Assembly (NCBI RefSeq): GCF_030519475.1
Contig: NZ_JAUMKD010000003.1
Location: 682,001 to 746,000 of the forward strand
Direction of reading: 5' to 3'
DNA from: Micromonospora sp. C28SCA-DRY-2
GTDB lineage: Bacteria > Actinomycetota > Actinomycetes > Mycobacteriales > Micromonosporaceae
Length of the DNA stretch: 64,000 nucleotides
A program made the translations under genes and the position numbers. The notes below the pieces were generated by a model. That model saw nothing but the letters and a program-made list of their open reading frames with translations. It ran no database searches and was not told the DNA's origin. The stretch's first letter is position 1, and each line of letters opens with the position of its first letter. This document shows, piece after piece, positions 7,174-15,650 of this stretch.

Positions 7174-9771
7174 TCACGACAGGAGCTCGACGTACCCGTC
7201 GGTGCCGTGCACGCGGATCCGCTGCCCGTCCCGGATCAACCGGGTGGCCTGCCGCACGCCCACCACGGCCGGCAGACCGTACTCCCGGGCGATCACCGCG
7301 CCGTGGGTCATCAGGCCACCCACCTCCGTGACCAGGCCGGTGATCGCGACGAACAGGGGCGACCAGCTGGGGTCCGTGTAGGCGGTGACCAGGATGTCGC
7401 CCGGCTCGAGACGGGCCTGCGCCAAATCGAGGATGACCCGGGCCCTTCCCTCGACGGTCCCGGCGGAAACCGGCAGGCCGACCAGCGCGCCGGCCGGCAC
7501 GTCGGCGCGCCGGTACGCCCCGTCGACGGCCTCACCGTCGGAGGTGAGCACCCGGGGTGGCGTGAGCGCCCGGTACGACCGGAACGCCTCCTTGCGCTGC
7601 CGGATGAGCTGCTCGTCCACCCGGTTGGTGCGCGCGACGTCGTGGAGCTCCTGGAAGGTGAGGTAGAAGATGTCCTCCGCCTCGGGGAGCACGTTGGCCC
7701 GCACGAGGCGCTCGGCCTCGGCCAGCAGGGCCTGCTTGTAGACGAAGTAGCGGCTGATGATGGCGTACTTCGGGTACTCCCGGTAGCCGATGAAGGTCCG
7801 GACCCGGTCGATCATCCGCTTGGTCTCGGCCGCCTTCCGTTCGCCGTCCGGCAGGGCCCGCAGGCGTTCGAGCACGTCCTGTTCCTTCTTCCGCGCCGCC
7901 TGCCGGCCGTGCTCGAAGCGCCGCTCGGCGGCGCCCGGCTCGAAGTTCCTGACGTTGTCGAGGATCAGGGGCACCAGTGTGCTGGGGCGTTCGCTCCAGC
8001 GCGGCCGGGTGATGTCGATCTCGCCGACGCAGCGCATGCCGTACCGGTCGAGGTAGGCCTCGATGGCCTCGCGCGCTTCGGTGCCGCCCGCGAGCTTCGG
8101 CAGCTCGTCCAGGAAGCCGTCGTCCTCGACGCTCCGCAGGAACGCCACCACCTCGGGGTGCGCGCGGACCACGTCGGCGACGTCGAGCAGCGCCAGTCCC
8201 ATCTCGGAGGTGACGTTGTCGGGGGCGGACAGGGTGAGCGTGTCGGCCGCGTTCTTCTCGCCGAGCCATTCCTCCAGCCGGTCGTTGAGCCACCAGGTGG
8301 CCTCCATCCCCGCCATGATCGCCCGCATGCTGCGCGGATCGCTGAGGACCCGCTTGTGCTCGTCGAAGGCCGCCAGCAGGAAGTCGAACAGCGCCGGTCC
8401 GGTCTTCGTCCGGATGTCGCGCCGCAGCGCGGCGACGGACGCCTCGCTGTGTTCGATCAGCTCGGTGACGATGGCCGGATCGGTCTCGATCGGGTCGGGC
8501 GGGCCGCCGGCCGGCGGCCCGCCGGGACCCGCGTCCGGCAGCGCCGGCAGGAAGTCGTCACGGTCGAGGACGGTCTCCAGCGCGTCCCTGGTCAGCGGGT
8601 CGGACCTCCCCGCCATGTCGAGGAGGCCGGCGCGGCTCGCGGGTGTGGCCAGGGCCCGGGTGACGTCCACGAACAGCCGTCCCCCGGCCTCGTGCATCGG
8701 TGCCATGGCCGTCAGTTGCCACACGGACAGCCCCAGTGGCCTCATGGGGTCGGTCATCATCTGCTGATGGCCGACCGAGAGGTAGACGTGGTTCTCCCGG
8801 TCGCCGGCCGCGGGGATCGGGAACAGCGTGGTGATCGGCCGGCTCTGCACGACCTGGAAGTCGTCGTCGACCAGGCACCATTCGATGTCCTGCGGGCGGC
8901 CGAAGTGCGCCTCGATCCGCCGGCCGAGCTGCACCAGCCGCACGACCTGCGCATCCGTCAGCGCCGGCTGCTCCTGCCGTTGCGGGTCGATCGTCACGTC
9001 CTGCGTTCCGCCGGCCGGGCGGGCCTGTACGGCACGCTGCTTGGCGGCGATCGACCGGGCGATGACCTCGCCGTCGCGCACCCGGAAGACGTCCGGGTTC
9101 ACTAGGCCGGAGACCAGGGCCTCGCCGAGGCCGAAGCTGGCGTCCACGGTGGCGACCCTCCGGTTGCCCGTGACGGGGTCGGCGGTGAACAGGATGCCGG
9201 ACGCATGCGGGAAGACCATCTGCTGCACGACCACCGCCATCTGGACCTTCCGGTGGTCGAAGCCGTTGCGCAGGCGGTAGGTCACGGCCCGCTCGGTGAA
9301 CAGCGACGCCCAGCAGCGGCTGACGTGCTCGAGGACCGCCGCCGGCCCCACGACGTTGAGGTACGTGTCCTGCTGGCCGGCGAAGGAGGCCGTCGGCAGG
9401 TCCTCGGCTGTCGCGCTGGACCGGACGGCGTAGGCCGCTTCCGCCCCGTGCCGGGCGAGCGCCCGGGTGATCGCCGCCGCGAGATCGGCCGGGATGGCGA
9501 TCCCTTCGATGCTCCGGCGGATCTCCGCGCTCAGCGTGCCGATCGCCGCCCGGTCGTCCGGCTCCAGGCGCGCCAACTGGTCGAGCCGGTCGTCGATCGA
9601 CGGCACCTGCGCCATGATCCGCCGGAAGGCGGCCGTCGTCACGCAGCAGCCGGCCGGGACGCGGACGCCGTCGATGCGCGACAGCCCGCCCAGGTGGGCG
9701 CCCTTGCCGCCGACGAGCGCGACCTGCGTCTCGTCGACCTCTCGAAGATCCAGGACGTACCGCTCGGTCAT
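7174..9771 (-). CDS. rph: rifamycin-inactivating phosphotransferase (RPH; PEP-synthase-like)
   Basis: This 865-residue cytoplasmic enzyme of the rifampin phosphotransferase family uses ATP to phosphorylate rifamycins on the ansa chain, yielding AMP and Pi. The order fits RPH: an N-terminal ATP-grasp domain (VALVGGKGAHLGGLS near residue 20, to about 320), a large helical drug-binding domain, and a C-terminal swivelling phosphohistidine domain with GGLMTHGAVIAREYG (His near 823). The length and the position of the His match the known family closely. PEP synthases share the fold but are usually shorter and differ at the N terminus. The ATG follows GGAGGTGGCGCG. A rifamycin-associated element lies upstream at 10082-10100, which strongly supports the assignment and drug-inducible expression. 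Confidence 0.9.
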   Translation of the reverse strand: MTERYVLDLREVDETQVALVGGKGAHLGGLSRIDGVRVPAGCCVTTAAFRRIMAQVPSIDDRLDQLARLEPDDRAAIGTLSAEIRRSIEGIAIPADLAAAITRALARHGAEAAYAVRSSATAEDLPTASFAGQQDTYLNVVGPAAVLEHVSRCWASLFTERAVTYRLRNGFDHRKVQMAVVVQQMVFPHASGILFTADPVTGNRRVATVDASFGLGEALVSGLVNPDVFRVRDGEVIARSIAAKQRAVQARPAGGTQDVTIDPQRQEQPALTDAQVVRLVQLGRRIEAHFGRPQDIEWCLVDDDFQVVQSRPITTLFPIPAAGDRENHVYLSVGHQQMMTDPMRPLGLSVWQLTAMAPMHEAGGRLFVDVTRALATPASRAGLLDMAGRSDPLTRDALETVLDRDDFLPALPDAGPGGPPAGGPPDPIETDPAIVTELIEHSEASVAALRRDIRTKTGPALFDFLLAAFDEHKRVLSDPRSMRAIMAGMEATWWLNDRLEEWLGEKNAADTLTLSAPDNVTSEMGLALLDVADVVRAHPEVVAFLRSVEDDGFLDELPKLAGGTEAREAIEAYLDRYGMRCVGEIDITRPRWSERPSTLVPLILDNVRNFEPGAAERRFEHGRQAARKKEQDVLERLRALPDGERKAAETKRMIDRVRTFIGYREYPKYAIISRYFVYKQALLAEAERLVRANVLPEAEDIFYLTFQELHDVARTNRVDEQLIRQRKEAFRSYRALTPPRVLTSDGEAVDGAYRRADVPAGALVGLPVSAGTVEGRARVILDLAQARLEPGDILVTAYTDPSWSPLFVAITGLVTEVGGLMTHGAVIAREYGLPAVVGVRQATRLIRDGQRIRVHGTDGYVELLS

Positions 9772-9906
9772 CGCGCCACCTCCGCGGCGGCCGTGCTCGG
9801 TCGCACCGCACCGGCTGATCGAATCACCGGCGCCGCCGCCTCTGTCGAGCCGCTCGTGGAACACGTCCGCATCGCTGGTTGCCTTCCCTCTGATGAGTCG
9901 GCCGGC

Positions 9907-9930
9907 CGCGCCGCCCAGCCGGGCGGCGCG
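9907..9930 (-). terminator. GC hairpin inside the rph leader (possible attenuator)
   Basis: Arms 9907-9916 and 9921-9930 pair perfectly (10 bp, all G-C) around a 4-base loop. It lies between the rifamycin-associated element and the rph start, and inside the possible leader frame. A stem this strong within a 5' leader could stop or pause RNA polymerase. No T-run follows, and a regulatory role is inferred. Confidence 0.4.
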
Positions 9931-10081
9931 CACACGGCACCTCGAGCCCGAGCGCCCGCAACCGCATCGCCAGTGGCACCACCGGCTCGGACGGCACGTC
10001 CGTTCGTCGACAACGGCACGCACGCCGTGCCGGCTGTTGCCGCAGGTTGTGGCCTCGGCGGACGATTCTGCGCCACGACCC

Positions 10082-10100
10082 GGGTCTTGCCACAAGCCCC
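10082..10100 (-). promoter_or_regulatory. rifamycin-associated element (RAE)
   Basis: Read on the minus strand the 19 bases are GGGGCTTGTGGCAAGACCC. They match the published RAE inverted repeat GGGGCTTGCGGCAAGGCCC (as I remember it) at 17 of 19 positions. RAEs lie upstream of rifamycin-inactivating and protecting genes (rph, rgt, rox/iri, helR) in actinomycetes and confer rifamycin-inducible expression. The nearest minus-strand gene downstream is rph, 311 bases away. Confidence 0.85.
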
Positions 10101-10216
10101 CGGGTGCGCTATATGTTGAAAGTGGCAGGGAGACATCTCCTTGCCATTGTTGTTTGTCCGTCCGCCGGGCCAGCCCACAACATCCGGATTCCGTTTCGGA
10201 TCGACAGCCCCGGGGC

Positions 10217-10993
10217 CTACAGGCGCAGGGCCGGATCCAGGCCCACGGCGATCAGTTGCTCGGCAGTGAACGGGCCATGCGTGCCGGAGTCCGGGCCAGC
10301 GTTCGGGTCGTGGCAGGCGATGAAGATCCCCGTGCCGTCCGGCTTACTCATCTTCAACACGTACGGCTTGGCCAAGATCCACTCACCATTCGGGCCCCGC
10401 TGCGGCCTGTCGCTGTACGCTTCGGGGGATCGATGCATGATCGCGTCGGTCCCGTTGTCTGGTCGGGCCGCGGGCTCGGGCTCGTGGTGAGTGGTCCGGA
10501 TGATGTCGACCCGGACGTCGTACACACCCGCAGAAGAGGTCAAAGTGCCTCGCCAGATGTAGGACTCACCGCCACTATCCGGCGAACCGGGGCAGGACTG
10601 GTCCAGCCGTGCGGCGTCGTACGGCACCAACTGGCTGCTGGAAGGATTCTCGGTGTCGCACTTGTGCATCTGTCGCTGCAAGGTGTCGAAGCCACCGACG
10701 TTGGGCGCCTCCCGGGCGAACGCCGATGTCAGCGCCCTCAGCAGCCGCTCCGCCGGGTCGGCCGCCGCGATGCTCGCAGACGCGGTGGCCGCGGCCGGTC
10801 CTCCCGTCGACGGCTTGAGCGTACTGGCGCCGAGGAGCGCCGACACGGCCAACAGCCCCAACGCGCCCGAACCGACCGCGAGCCGTCGCCTGCGCTGCCC
10901 GCGTCGACCACGCCGCACGAGGTCGTCGATGTCGATGGCGGTACGCGGGGAATCTCCCACGTACTCGTCGAGGGTCTTCCGGTACTCGTTCAT
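10217..10993 (-). CDS. membrane-anchored protein cotranscribed with ECF sigma factor (putative anti-sigma factor)
   Basis: This 258-residue protein has a cytoplasmic N terminus (about 35 residues, including DIDDLVRRGRRGQRRRR), one membrane helix near residues 38-57 (LAVGSGALGLLAVSALLGAS) and a roughly 200-residue outside domain. That is the standard topology of partners of SigE-family ECF factors. There is no recognisable zinc-binding anti-sigma motif. The ATG at 10993 has a GAGGGAT ribosome binding site and lies one base after the sigma-factor stop codon, so the pair is translationally coupled. The extracellular part contains several Cys and may sense an outside signal; that is inference. 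Confidence 0.78.
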   Translation of the reverse strand: MNEYRKTLDEYVGDSPRTAIDIDDLVRRGRRGQRRRRLAVGSGALGLLAVSALLGASTLKPSTGGPAAATASASIAAADPAERLLRALTSAFAREAPNVGGFDTLQRQMHKCDTENPSSSQLVPYDAARLDQSCPGSPDSGGESYIWRGTLTSSAGVYDVRVDIIRTTHHEPEPAARPDNGTDAIMHRSPEAYSDRPQRGPNGEWILAKPYVLKMSKPDGTGIFIACHDPNAGPDSGTHGPFTAEQLIAVGLDPALRL

Positions 10994-10994
10994 G

Positions 10995-11495
10995 TCATCC
11001 CTCACCCACACACGTATTCGCCGCCACCGACCGCAGCGTCTCCAGTGCCCGAGCGGACTGACTCTTGACGGTCCCCTCGGAGATGCCGAGCAGACGGGCC
11101 GTCTGCTCGACGGAAAGGTCGCAGTAGTACCGCAGGACCACCACCGCCCGCTGCCGGGGCCCGAGCCCGAGCAGCAGCCGTCCGATGGCGCCCCGGTCCT
11201 CGGGTTCCGGCGCCGCTGTCCAGTGATCCGGCAACCGCGCGGTGCTGTGTTCACGGCGGCGCCACGGCCGCCGGAGCTCGTCCAGCCAGGCGTTGGTCAG
11301 CATCCCCCGCACATAGGCGTCCAGGTTGTCCGCACGCTTGGCCGACCGCCAGGAGCGGAAGAGCTTCAACAACACTGTCGACACCAGGTCCTCGGCGGCG
11401 TGCCAGTCGTGACAGAGCAGGTACGCGACGCGACGTAGGTGCTCCAGCCGCGCGGACACGTAGTCCCGGTACTCGGCCTCGTCCTCGCGCGTCAC
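10995..11495 (-). CDS. ECF RNA polymerase sigma factor, SigE family
   Basis: This 166-residue group IV sigma factor has a region 2 helix pair (LRRVAYLLCHDWHAAEDLVSTVLLKLF style, near residues 15-45, with DNLDAYVRGMLTNAWLDELRR following) and a region 4 helix-turn-helix (LSVEQTARLLGISEGTVKSQSARAL near 125-150). The GTG at 11495 was chosen because AGAGGTGGGT precedes it and the upstream extension is unlike the family. It is cotranscribed with the membrane protein downstream. An ECF-type promoter (TGCAACC, 17 bases, CGTC) lies just upstream, suggesting autoregulation; a similar motif precedes the beta-lactamase gene. Confidence 0.95.
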   Translation of the reverse strand: MTREDEAEYRDYVSARLEHLRRVAYLLCHDWHAAEDLVSTVLLKLFRSWRSAKRADNLDAYVRGMLTNAWLDELRRPWRRREHSTARLPDHWTAAPEPEDRGAIGRLLLGLGPRQRAVVVLRYYCDLSVEQTARLLGISEGTVKSQSARALETLRSVAANTCVGEG

Positions 11496-11525
11496 ACCCA
11501 CCTCTTTCCGCGGCCACAAGCAGGG

Positions 11526-11553
11526 GACGTAGGGCATCCGGAGCGGGGTTGCA
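11526..11553 (-). promoter_or_regulatory. candidate autoregulated ECF promoter
   Basis: On the minus strand TGCAACC (11553-11547, an AAC-type -35) and CTACGTC (11532-11526, a CGTC-type -10) are spaced 17 bases from GCAACC to CGTC. A start near 11518 would give a short leader carrying the AGAGG ribosome binding site of the sigma gene. Promoter type is inferred from general ECF consensus. Confidence 0.5.
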
Positions 11554-11631
11554 TCTCCGCACCACGAGTTCGGCGCCCCGTCCGGCCCCGAAAGAACCGA
11601 ATGCCTACCCGACGGTGCGGGCGGGCCGGGA

Positions 11632-12300
11632 TCAGTCGAGCAGGCCGGCCTGGTGGGCGAGGATCGCCGCCTGCACCCGGTTGGCCAGGGCCAGCTTCGC
11701 GAGGATCCGGCTGACGTGCGTCTTCGCCGTCGCCTCGCTCATGTAGAGCGTGGCGGCGATCTCGGTGTTCGACAGCCCGCCGCCGACCGCGACCAGCACC
11801 TCTCGTTCCTTGCCGGTGAGCACCGCGAGCCGCCGCTCGGCGTCGCCGCGCCGGTCCGGTGTCGGCTCGGCGAAGGTCCGCAGCAGCCGGCGGGTGACCC
11901 GTGGCGAGATCATCGCGTCGCCGCGCGCCGCGCTGCGCACCGCGGCGAGCATGTCGCCGGCCGACGCGTCCTTCAGCAGGAACCCGACCGCCCCGTTGCG
12001 GAGCGCGGTCCGCACGTACTCGTCGAGGTCGAACGTGGTGAGCACGACGACGTACGGCGCCCGGTCCAGCCGTGCCATCCGCTCGGTGGCGGTCAGCCCG
12101 TCGCCCCGGGGCATCCGGATGTCCATGAGTACGACGTCGGGGCGGAGCGTCCGGGCGAGGTCGACGGCCTCGACGCCGTCGGAGGCCTCCCCCGTCACGG
12201 TGATGTCGGGGGCCGCCTCCAGGATGGTGCGCAGCATCGACCGCACCATCCACTCGTCGTCGACGACCAGGACGCGGATCGGGCCGCTCGGAGAGGTCAC
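11632..12300 (-). CDS. NarL/FixJ-family response regulator (LuxR helix-turn-helix)
   Basis: This 222-residue transcription regulator has an N-terminal receiver domain with acidic pair DD at 14-15, phospho-acceptor Asp near 60 in VVLMDIRMP, and the LLKDAS Lys. The C-terminal LuxR HTH is near residues 155-215 (LTGKEREVLVAVGGGLSNTEIA, then EATAKTHVSRIL). The GTG start overlaps the stop codon of the upstream histidine kinase by 4 bases, so the two are one coupled two-component system. Target genes are not evident. Confidence 0.96.
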   Translation of the reverse strand: MTSPSGPIRVLVVDDEWMVRSMLRTILEAAPDITVTGEASDGVEAVDLARTLRPDVVLMDIRMPRGDGLTATERMARLDRAPYVVVLTTFDLDEYVRTALRNGAVGFLLKDASAGDMLAAVRSAARGDAMISPRVTRRLLRTFAEPTPDRRGDAERRLAVLTGKEREVLVAVGGGLSNTEIAATLYMSEATAKTHVSRILAKLALANRVQAAILAHQAGLLD

Positions 12301-13466
12301 CGCTGCTCCCCTCGGTGGATCGGCACCTCGGCGATCACCTCGAAGCCGCCGTCGGCTGTGGGGCCCGCGGTGAACGCGCCGCCGACCAGCCGCACCCGCT
12401 CCGCGAGCCCGAGCAGCCCGTGGCCGCCGGCCGGCAGCGAGGCACCGTCGACCGGCCGCCCCCGGCCGTTGCTGACCGACAGTCGCACCAGGTGCGGGGT
12501 CTGCTGGACGCACACCCGGGTCGGTGCTCCCGGTGCGTGCTTGTGCACGTTGGTCAGCGCCTCCTGGACGAACCGGTAGGCCGTGTGCTCCACGAGCAGC
12601 GGGGGCCGTTCCCCCGCGTGGTTCGCCACGTCGAGGGTGACGGGGGTGCCGATCCGTCGGGACTCCTCGATCAGGACGTCCAGCTCGGCCAGTCCCGGGT
12701 GCGGCGTGAGCGGGGCGTCGCCGTCGTTGCGCAGGACCGCCACCAGGGAGCGGAGTTCGGCGAGCGCCTCGCGTCCGGTCGCGCCGATCTGCCGGCCGAT
12801 GGTGACCGCATCCTCGCCCTGGGCCACTTCCAGGGCGGTGGCCTGCAGCACCATCACCGAGACCCGGTGCGCGACCAGGTCGTGCATGTCCCGGGCGATC
12901 TGGGCCCGCTCGTCGCTGCGGGCGCGGGCGACCCGCTGCTGGTGCTCGCGTTCGACGCGTTCGGCCCGCTCCCGGATGCGTTCCACCAGTTCGTGCCGGG
13001 TGCCGACGTACATGCCGAGCAGCGCCGGCGCGACACAGACCGCCGTGCTGATCGGAATCGCGCCGTCGGCTCCGGCGAAGCGCCAGAGCGGGATGCCCAC
13101 CAGGACGGCGGATGCCACCGTGCCGGTGGTGACCTTGGGCCAGGCGGTGGTGCGCTCGGCCAGCGTGTAGAGCGCGACCGCGACGGCCGCGTGCGCCGGC
13201 ACGAGGGCGTTCGCCAGCAGTGCTCCCGCCAGCACGGTCACCGGAAGCCGGCGTCGCCACCGGGTGAGCAGCCCGACTCCCACGGCGAGCGGGAGGCCGA
13301 GCCAGGGCGGCGGAACGCCGTCGTCGAGCCCGGCGAGCGTCGGCCCGAAGAAGTCGGTACCGAACTCGCCCGTCGCCGTGAGCACCGCGACGACGAGCGC
13401 CACCGCCGTGTCGGTCACCGGGCGGCGGGACCAGGGCGTCGCCGGGCGCGGGTCGTACGCGTTCAT
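12297..13466 (-). CDS. DesK/NarX-type sensor histidine kinase
   Basis: This 389-residue membrane kinase has four to five hydrophobic segments in residues 20-160, a short coiled linker, a HisKA_3 dimerisation domain with RAQIARDMHDLVAHRVS (phospho-His near 194), and a C-terminal HATPase_c with GGHGLLGLAERV. There is no large extracellular domain, so it probably senses a membrane-related signal. The ATG at 13466 was selected: it gives a normal N terminus, and on the minus strand TAGCCT lies 8 bases before it, indicating a leaderless transcript. It heads the operon with the response regulator and is divergent from the membrane protein at 13609. Confidence 0.95.
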   Translation of the reverse strand: MNAYDPRPATPWSRRPVTDTAVALVVAVLTATGEFGTDFFGPTLAGLDDGVPPPWLGLPLAVGVGLLTRWRRRLPVTVLAGALLANALVPAHAAVAVALYTLAERTTAWPKVTTGTVASAVLVGIPLWRFAGADGAIPISTAVCVAPALLGMYVGTRHELVERIRERAERVEREHQQRVARARSDERAQIARDMHDLVAHRVSVMVLQATALEVAQGEDAVTIGRQIGATGREALAELRSLVAVLRNDGDAPLTPHPGLAELDVLIEESRRIGTPVTLDVANHAGERPPLLVEHTAYRFVQEALTNVHKHAPGAPTRVCVQQTPHLVRLSVSNGRGRPVDGASLPAGGHGLLGLAERVRLVGGAFTAGPTADGGFEVIAEVPIHRGEQR

Positions 13467-13608
13467 CGTGCTCCAGGCTAGGCACCCCCGCCGCCGTGCG
13501 CGTCGGCAGAAAGTTGTACGCGACCCCGGTGGATGACACCCGATCCAACGATCCGCCTTCCCGGATCGGCCGACGTCCCGGCCCGGTCGGACCGGCAACG
13601 CTGGTCGC

Positions 13609-14550
13609 ATGGTCATCCCAGAACGGCTGCGCCGATGGCTCGGCCCCAGGAACCTCCAGCTCGCCTTCGGGATCTTCGCCGTCGTCGCGGGGGCGTCGAT
13701 CGCGCTGCGGCAGGACGCTCACCATCCCCTGTTCCAGTCGGCCGGGACAGTCGGGTACGCGGTCGCCACCGTGCTCTCCGTCGGGAGCTGGTTGGCGCTC
13801 GGCCGCGCGCCGAGCGCCGCACGCGCCCGGCGGATCCTGATCGCCTTCCACCTGCTCTTCATTCCCGCGCAGTTCCTGTTCCTGCTCGCCCACCAGCTGC
13901 CGTGGCTCGGCATGCTGCTGTCGACGATGATCACCGCCGGGCTGAAGCCGCGCTTCCCGCGGCTCGGGCGGATCGCGCGCAAGGTGTGGTTGACGCTGCA
14001 CATCGGCATCGGCGTCGGCTGGCTGGGCATCTCCCTCGCGATGCTCACCCTGTCCGTCGTCGGGGTGACCGCGGACAGCCACGCCGTACGGCACGGCGCC
14101 TACCTGCTCATGGACACGTTCAACCTCGCGCTGGCGATCCCGAGCGTCTTCCTGGCGATCATCACCGGTGTGGTGGTGTCGCTCGGCACGCCGTGGGGGT
14201 TGATCAAGCACCGCTGGGTGGTCGCCAAGTTGATCATCGCGCTCAGCCTTCCGGTCCTCGCCACCTTCGAGGGCCCGTGGATCGACGAACTGGTGGCGCG
14301 CAGCGCGGACCCTGCCGCCCGACCCGGCGGGACGGGGATCCTGCTGGTCGGCGCCATGGCGCTGTTCCTCGCCCTGCTCTGGACCGCGACGATCCTCTCC
14401 GTGTTCAAACCGGGCGGCCGGACGCGCTGGGGGCGCCGGGAGAGCCCGCGAGGGCGGCCCGCGGCGACCGCCGAAGGCACCGTCCAGCCGGCCACCGGCA
14501 CCAGCCGTCGCGGCCTCGCGGTGGCCGACAGGGCCGGACTAAACGCCTGA
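13609..14550 (+). CDS. multi-pass membrane protein of unknown function
   Basis: This 313-residue integral membrane protein has about seven hydrophobic segments: near 17-33, 47-64, 76-110, 125-150, 165-192, 205-220 and 243-265. A polar Pro/Gly/Arg-rich cytoplasmic tail follows. The VWLTLHIGIGVGWLGISLAMLTLS segment and the repeated GVVVSLGTPWGL-type loop resemble DUF2269-like or heme-transport-like membrane proteins, but I cannot assign it firmly. It is divergent from the two-component system with about 140 bp between, so it is a candidate target. The ATG is 6 bases after AACGCT, a weak leaderless -10. Confidence 0.82.
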   Translation: MVIPERLRRWLGPRNLQLAFGIFAVVAGASIALRQDAHHPLFQSAGTVGYAVATVLSVGSWLALGRAPSAARARRILIAFHLLFIPAQFLFLLAHQLPWLGMLLSTMITAGLKPRFPRLGRIARKVWLTLHIGIGVGWLGISLAMLTLSVVGVTADSHAVRHGAYLLMDTFNLALAIPSVFLAIITGVVVSLGTPWGLIKHRWVVAKLIIALSLPVLATFEGPWIDELVARSADPAARPGGTGILLVGAMALFLALLWTATILSVFKPGGRTRWGRRESPRGRPAATAEGTVQPATGTSRRGLAVADRAGLNA

Positions 14551-14621
14551 ACGCCCAGCACACGCTGCCGGAGGTGGCGTCGGCCATCCATCAACGCTGA
14601 TGCGTACCGGGCCGGGGGCGC

Positions 14622-14627
14622 TACTCT
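14622..14627 (+). promoter_or_regulatory. leaderless -10 box of the DUF1028 gene
   Basis: TACTCT (matching TANNNT) lies exactly 6 bases before the GTG start at 14634. This is the arrangement seen for leaderless actinobacterial mRNAs. No ribosome binding site is present. Confidence 0.55.
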
Positions 14628-14633
14628 CCACGC

Positions 14634-15497
14634 GTGACCTTCTCCATCGTCGCCCGCTCCGCCGACGGCCGCCTGCACGGGGTCGCCGTGGCCAGCAAGT
14701 TCCTCGCCGCCGGGGCGCTCGTCCCGGCCGCCGAGGCCGAGGTCGGCGCGCTCGCCACCCAGGCCCACGTGAACCTCGCCTACCGCCCCCAGGGGCTGAC
14801 CATGCTGCGTACCGGCGTGGCCGCCGCCGACGTCGTGGCCGGGCTGGTCGCCGCCGACCCGGACCGGGACCACCGCCAGGTCGGCGTGGTCGCCGCCACC
14901 GGGCCGGGCGCGACCTTCACCGGGCCGATGTGCCACGACTGGGCCGGTGGGCAGGCCGGGGACGGGTGGGCGGCGCAGGGCAACATCCTGGCCGGCCCGC
15001 AGGTGATCGACGCGATCCGGGACGCCTGGCTGGGCGGGGGCACCCTGCCGTTCCCGGAGCGGCTGCTGGCCGCGCTGCGCGCCGGCGACCAGGCCGGCGG
15101 GGACCGGCGGGGCCGGCAGAGCGCCGGGCTGCTGGTGGTCGAGCGCGGCGGCGGGTACGGCGGCACCAGCGACGTGCTGGTCGACCTGCGGGTCGACGAC
15201 CACGCCGACCCGGTGACCGAGCTGGGCCGGCTGCTCGCCGTGCACACCCTGCTGTTCAGCCGGCCGGACCCGGCGACGCTGCTGGAGCTGACCGGCGCGG
15301 TCGCCGCGGAGGTCGGCGCGCTGCTGACCGCGCTGGGCCACCCGGTCGACCCGGCCGACCCGGAGGAGGCGCTCTTCTCCTGGGCGGGCATGGAGAACCT
15401 GGAGGAGCGGCTGGTGCCCGGGCGGATCGACCCGGTGGTGCTGGACCACCTGCGCAAGGCGGTGCCGCAGGTGCCCGCGCCGCGGGTCGGCGCCTGA
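14634..15497 (+). CDS. DUF1028 family protein
   Basis: This 287-residue protein has the DUF1028 signature from its first residues: TFSIVARSADGRLHGVAVASKFLAAGALVPAAEAEVGALATQAHVN (conserved core near 5-45), then the LTMLRTG and NILAGPQV segments. Members have an Ntn-hydrolase-like fold, with Thr following the start Met, and are of unknown biochemical role; many sit in catabolic clusters. The C-terminal 90 residues form the extension often found in the family. Translation is probably leaderless from GTG. It is upstream of, but not overlapping, the SARP-type regulator. Confidence 0.92.
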   Translation: MTFSIVARSADGRLHGVAVASKFLAAGALVPAAEAEVGALATQAHVNLAYRPQGLTMLRTGVAAADVVAGLVAADPDRDHRQVGVVAATGPGATFTGPMCHDWAGGQAGDGWAAQGNILAGPQVIDAIRDAWLGGGTLPFPERLLAALRAGDQAGGDRRGRQSAGLLVVERGGGYGGTSDVLVDLRVDDHADPVTELGRLLAVHTLLFSRPDPATLLELTGAVAAEVGALLTALGHPVDPADPEEALFSWAGMENLEERLVPGRIDPVVLDHLRKAVPQVPAPRVGA

Positions 15498-15650
15498 GGT
15501 CCGGGCTCCGCTCCCGCGCCGGGATCTGCCGGGTGTCGGGGTACGTCGGTGCGGCACCACCGCGCAGCCGCTGCCCGACGGCGAGGCCGGGCGGCGCGGG
15601 CAGGCGTCGGCACTGGTTACCTGTTGGACGCCCATGGCAAGATCAGCCGC

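Larger units (their letters stand above)
9772..10216 (-). promoter_or_regulatory. rph leader and promoter region (no gene)
   Basis: This 445-base stretch holds no convincing protein gene. It contains, in the direction of rph transcription, an AT-richer block (CATATAGC near 10113), the rifamycin-associated element (10100-10082), a possible 47-codon leader frame beginning ATG at 9967, a 10-bp hairpin at 9930-9907 and the rph ribosome binding site. Transcription starting near the element would give a leader of roughly 300 nt. The leader frame is speculative. Confidence 0.55.

Noticed and set aside
6448..9105. 885-codon plus-strand frame opposite rph
   Set aside because: A shadow frame over the phosphotransferase; no motif or ribosome binding site, and biased composition.
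10100..10216. Terminator of the anti-sigma gene (ATCCG...CGGAT near 10181)
   Set aside because: The stem is only 5 bp and imperfect at its ends; not supported.
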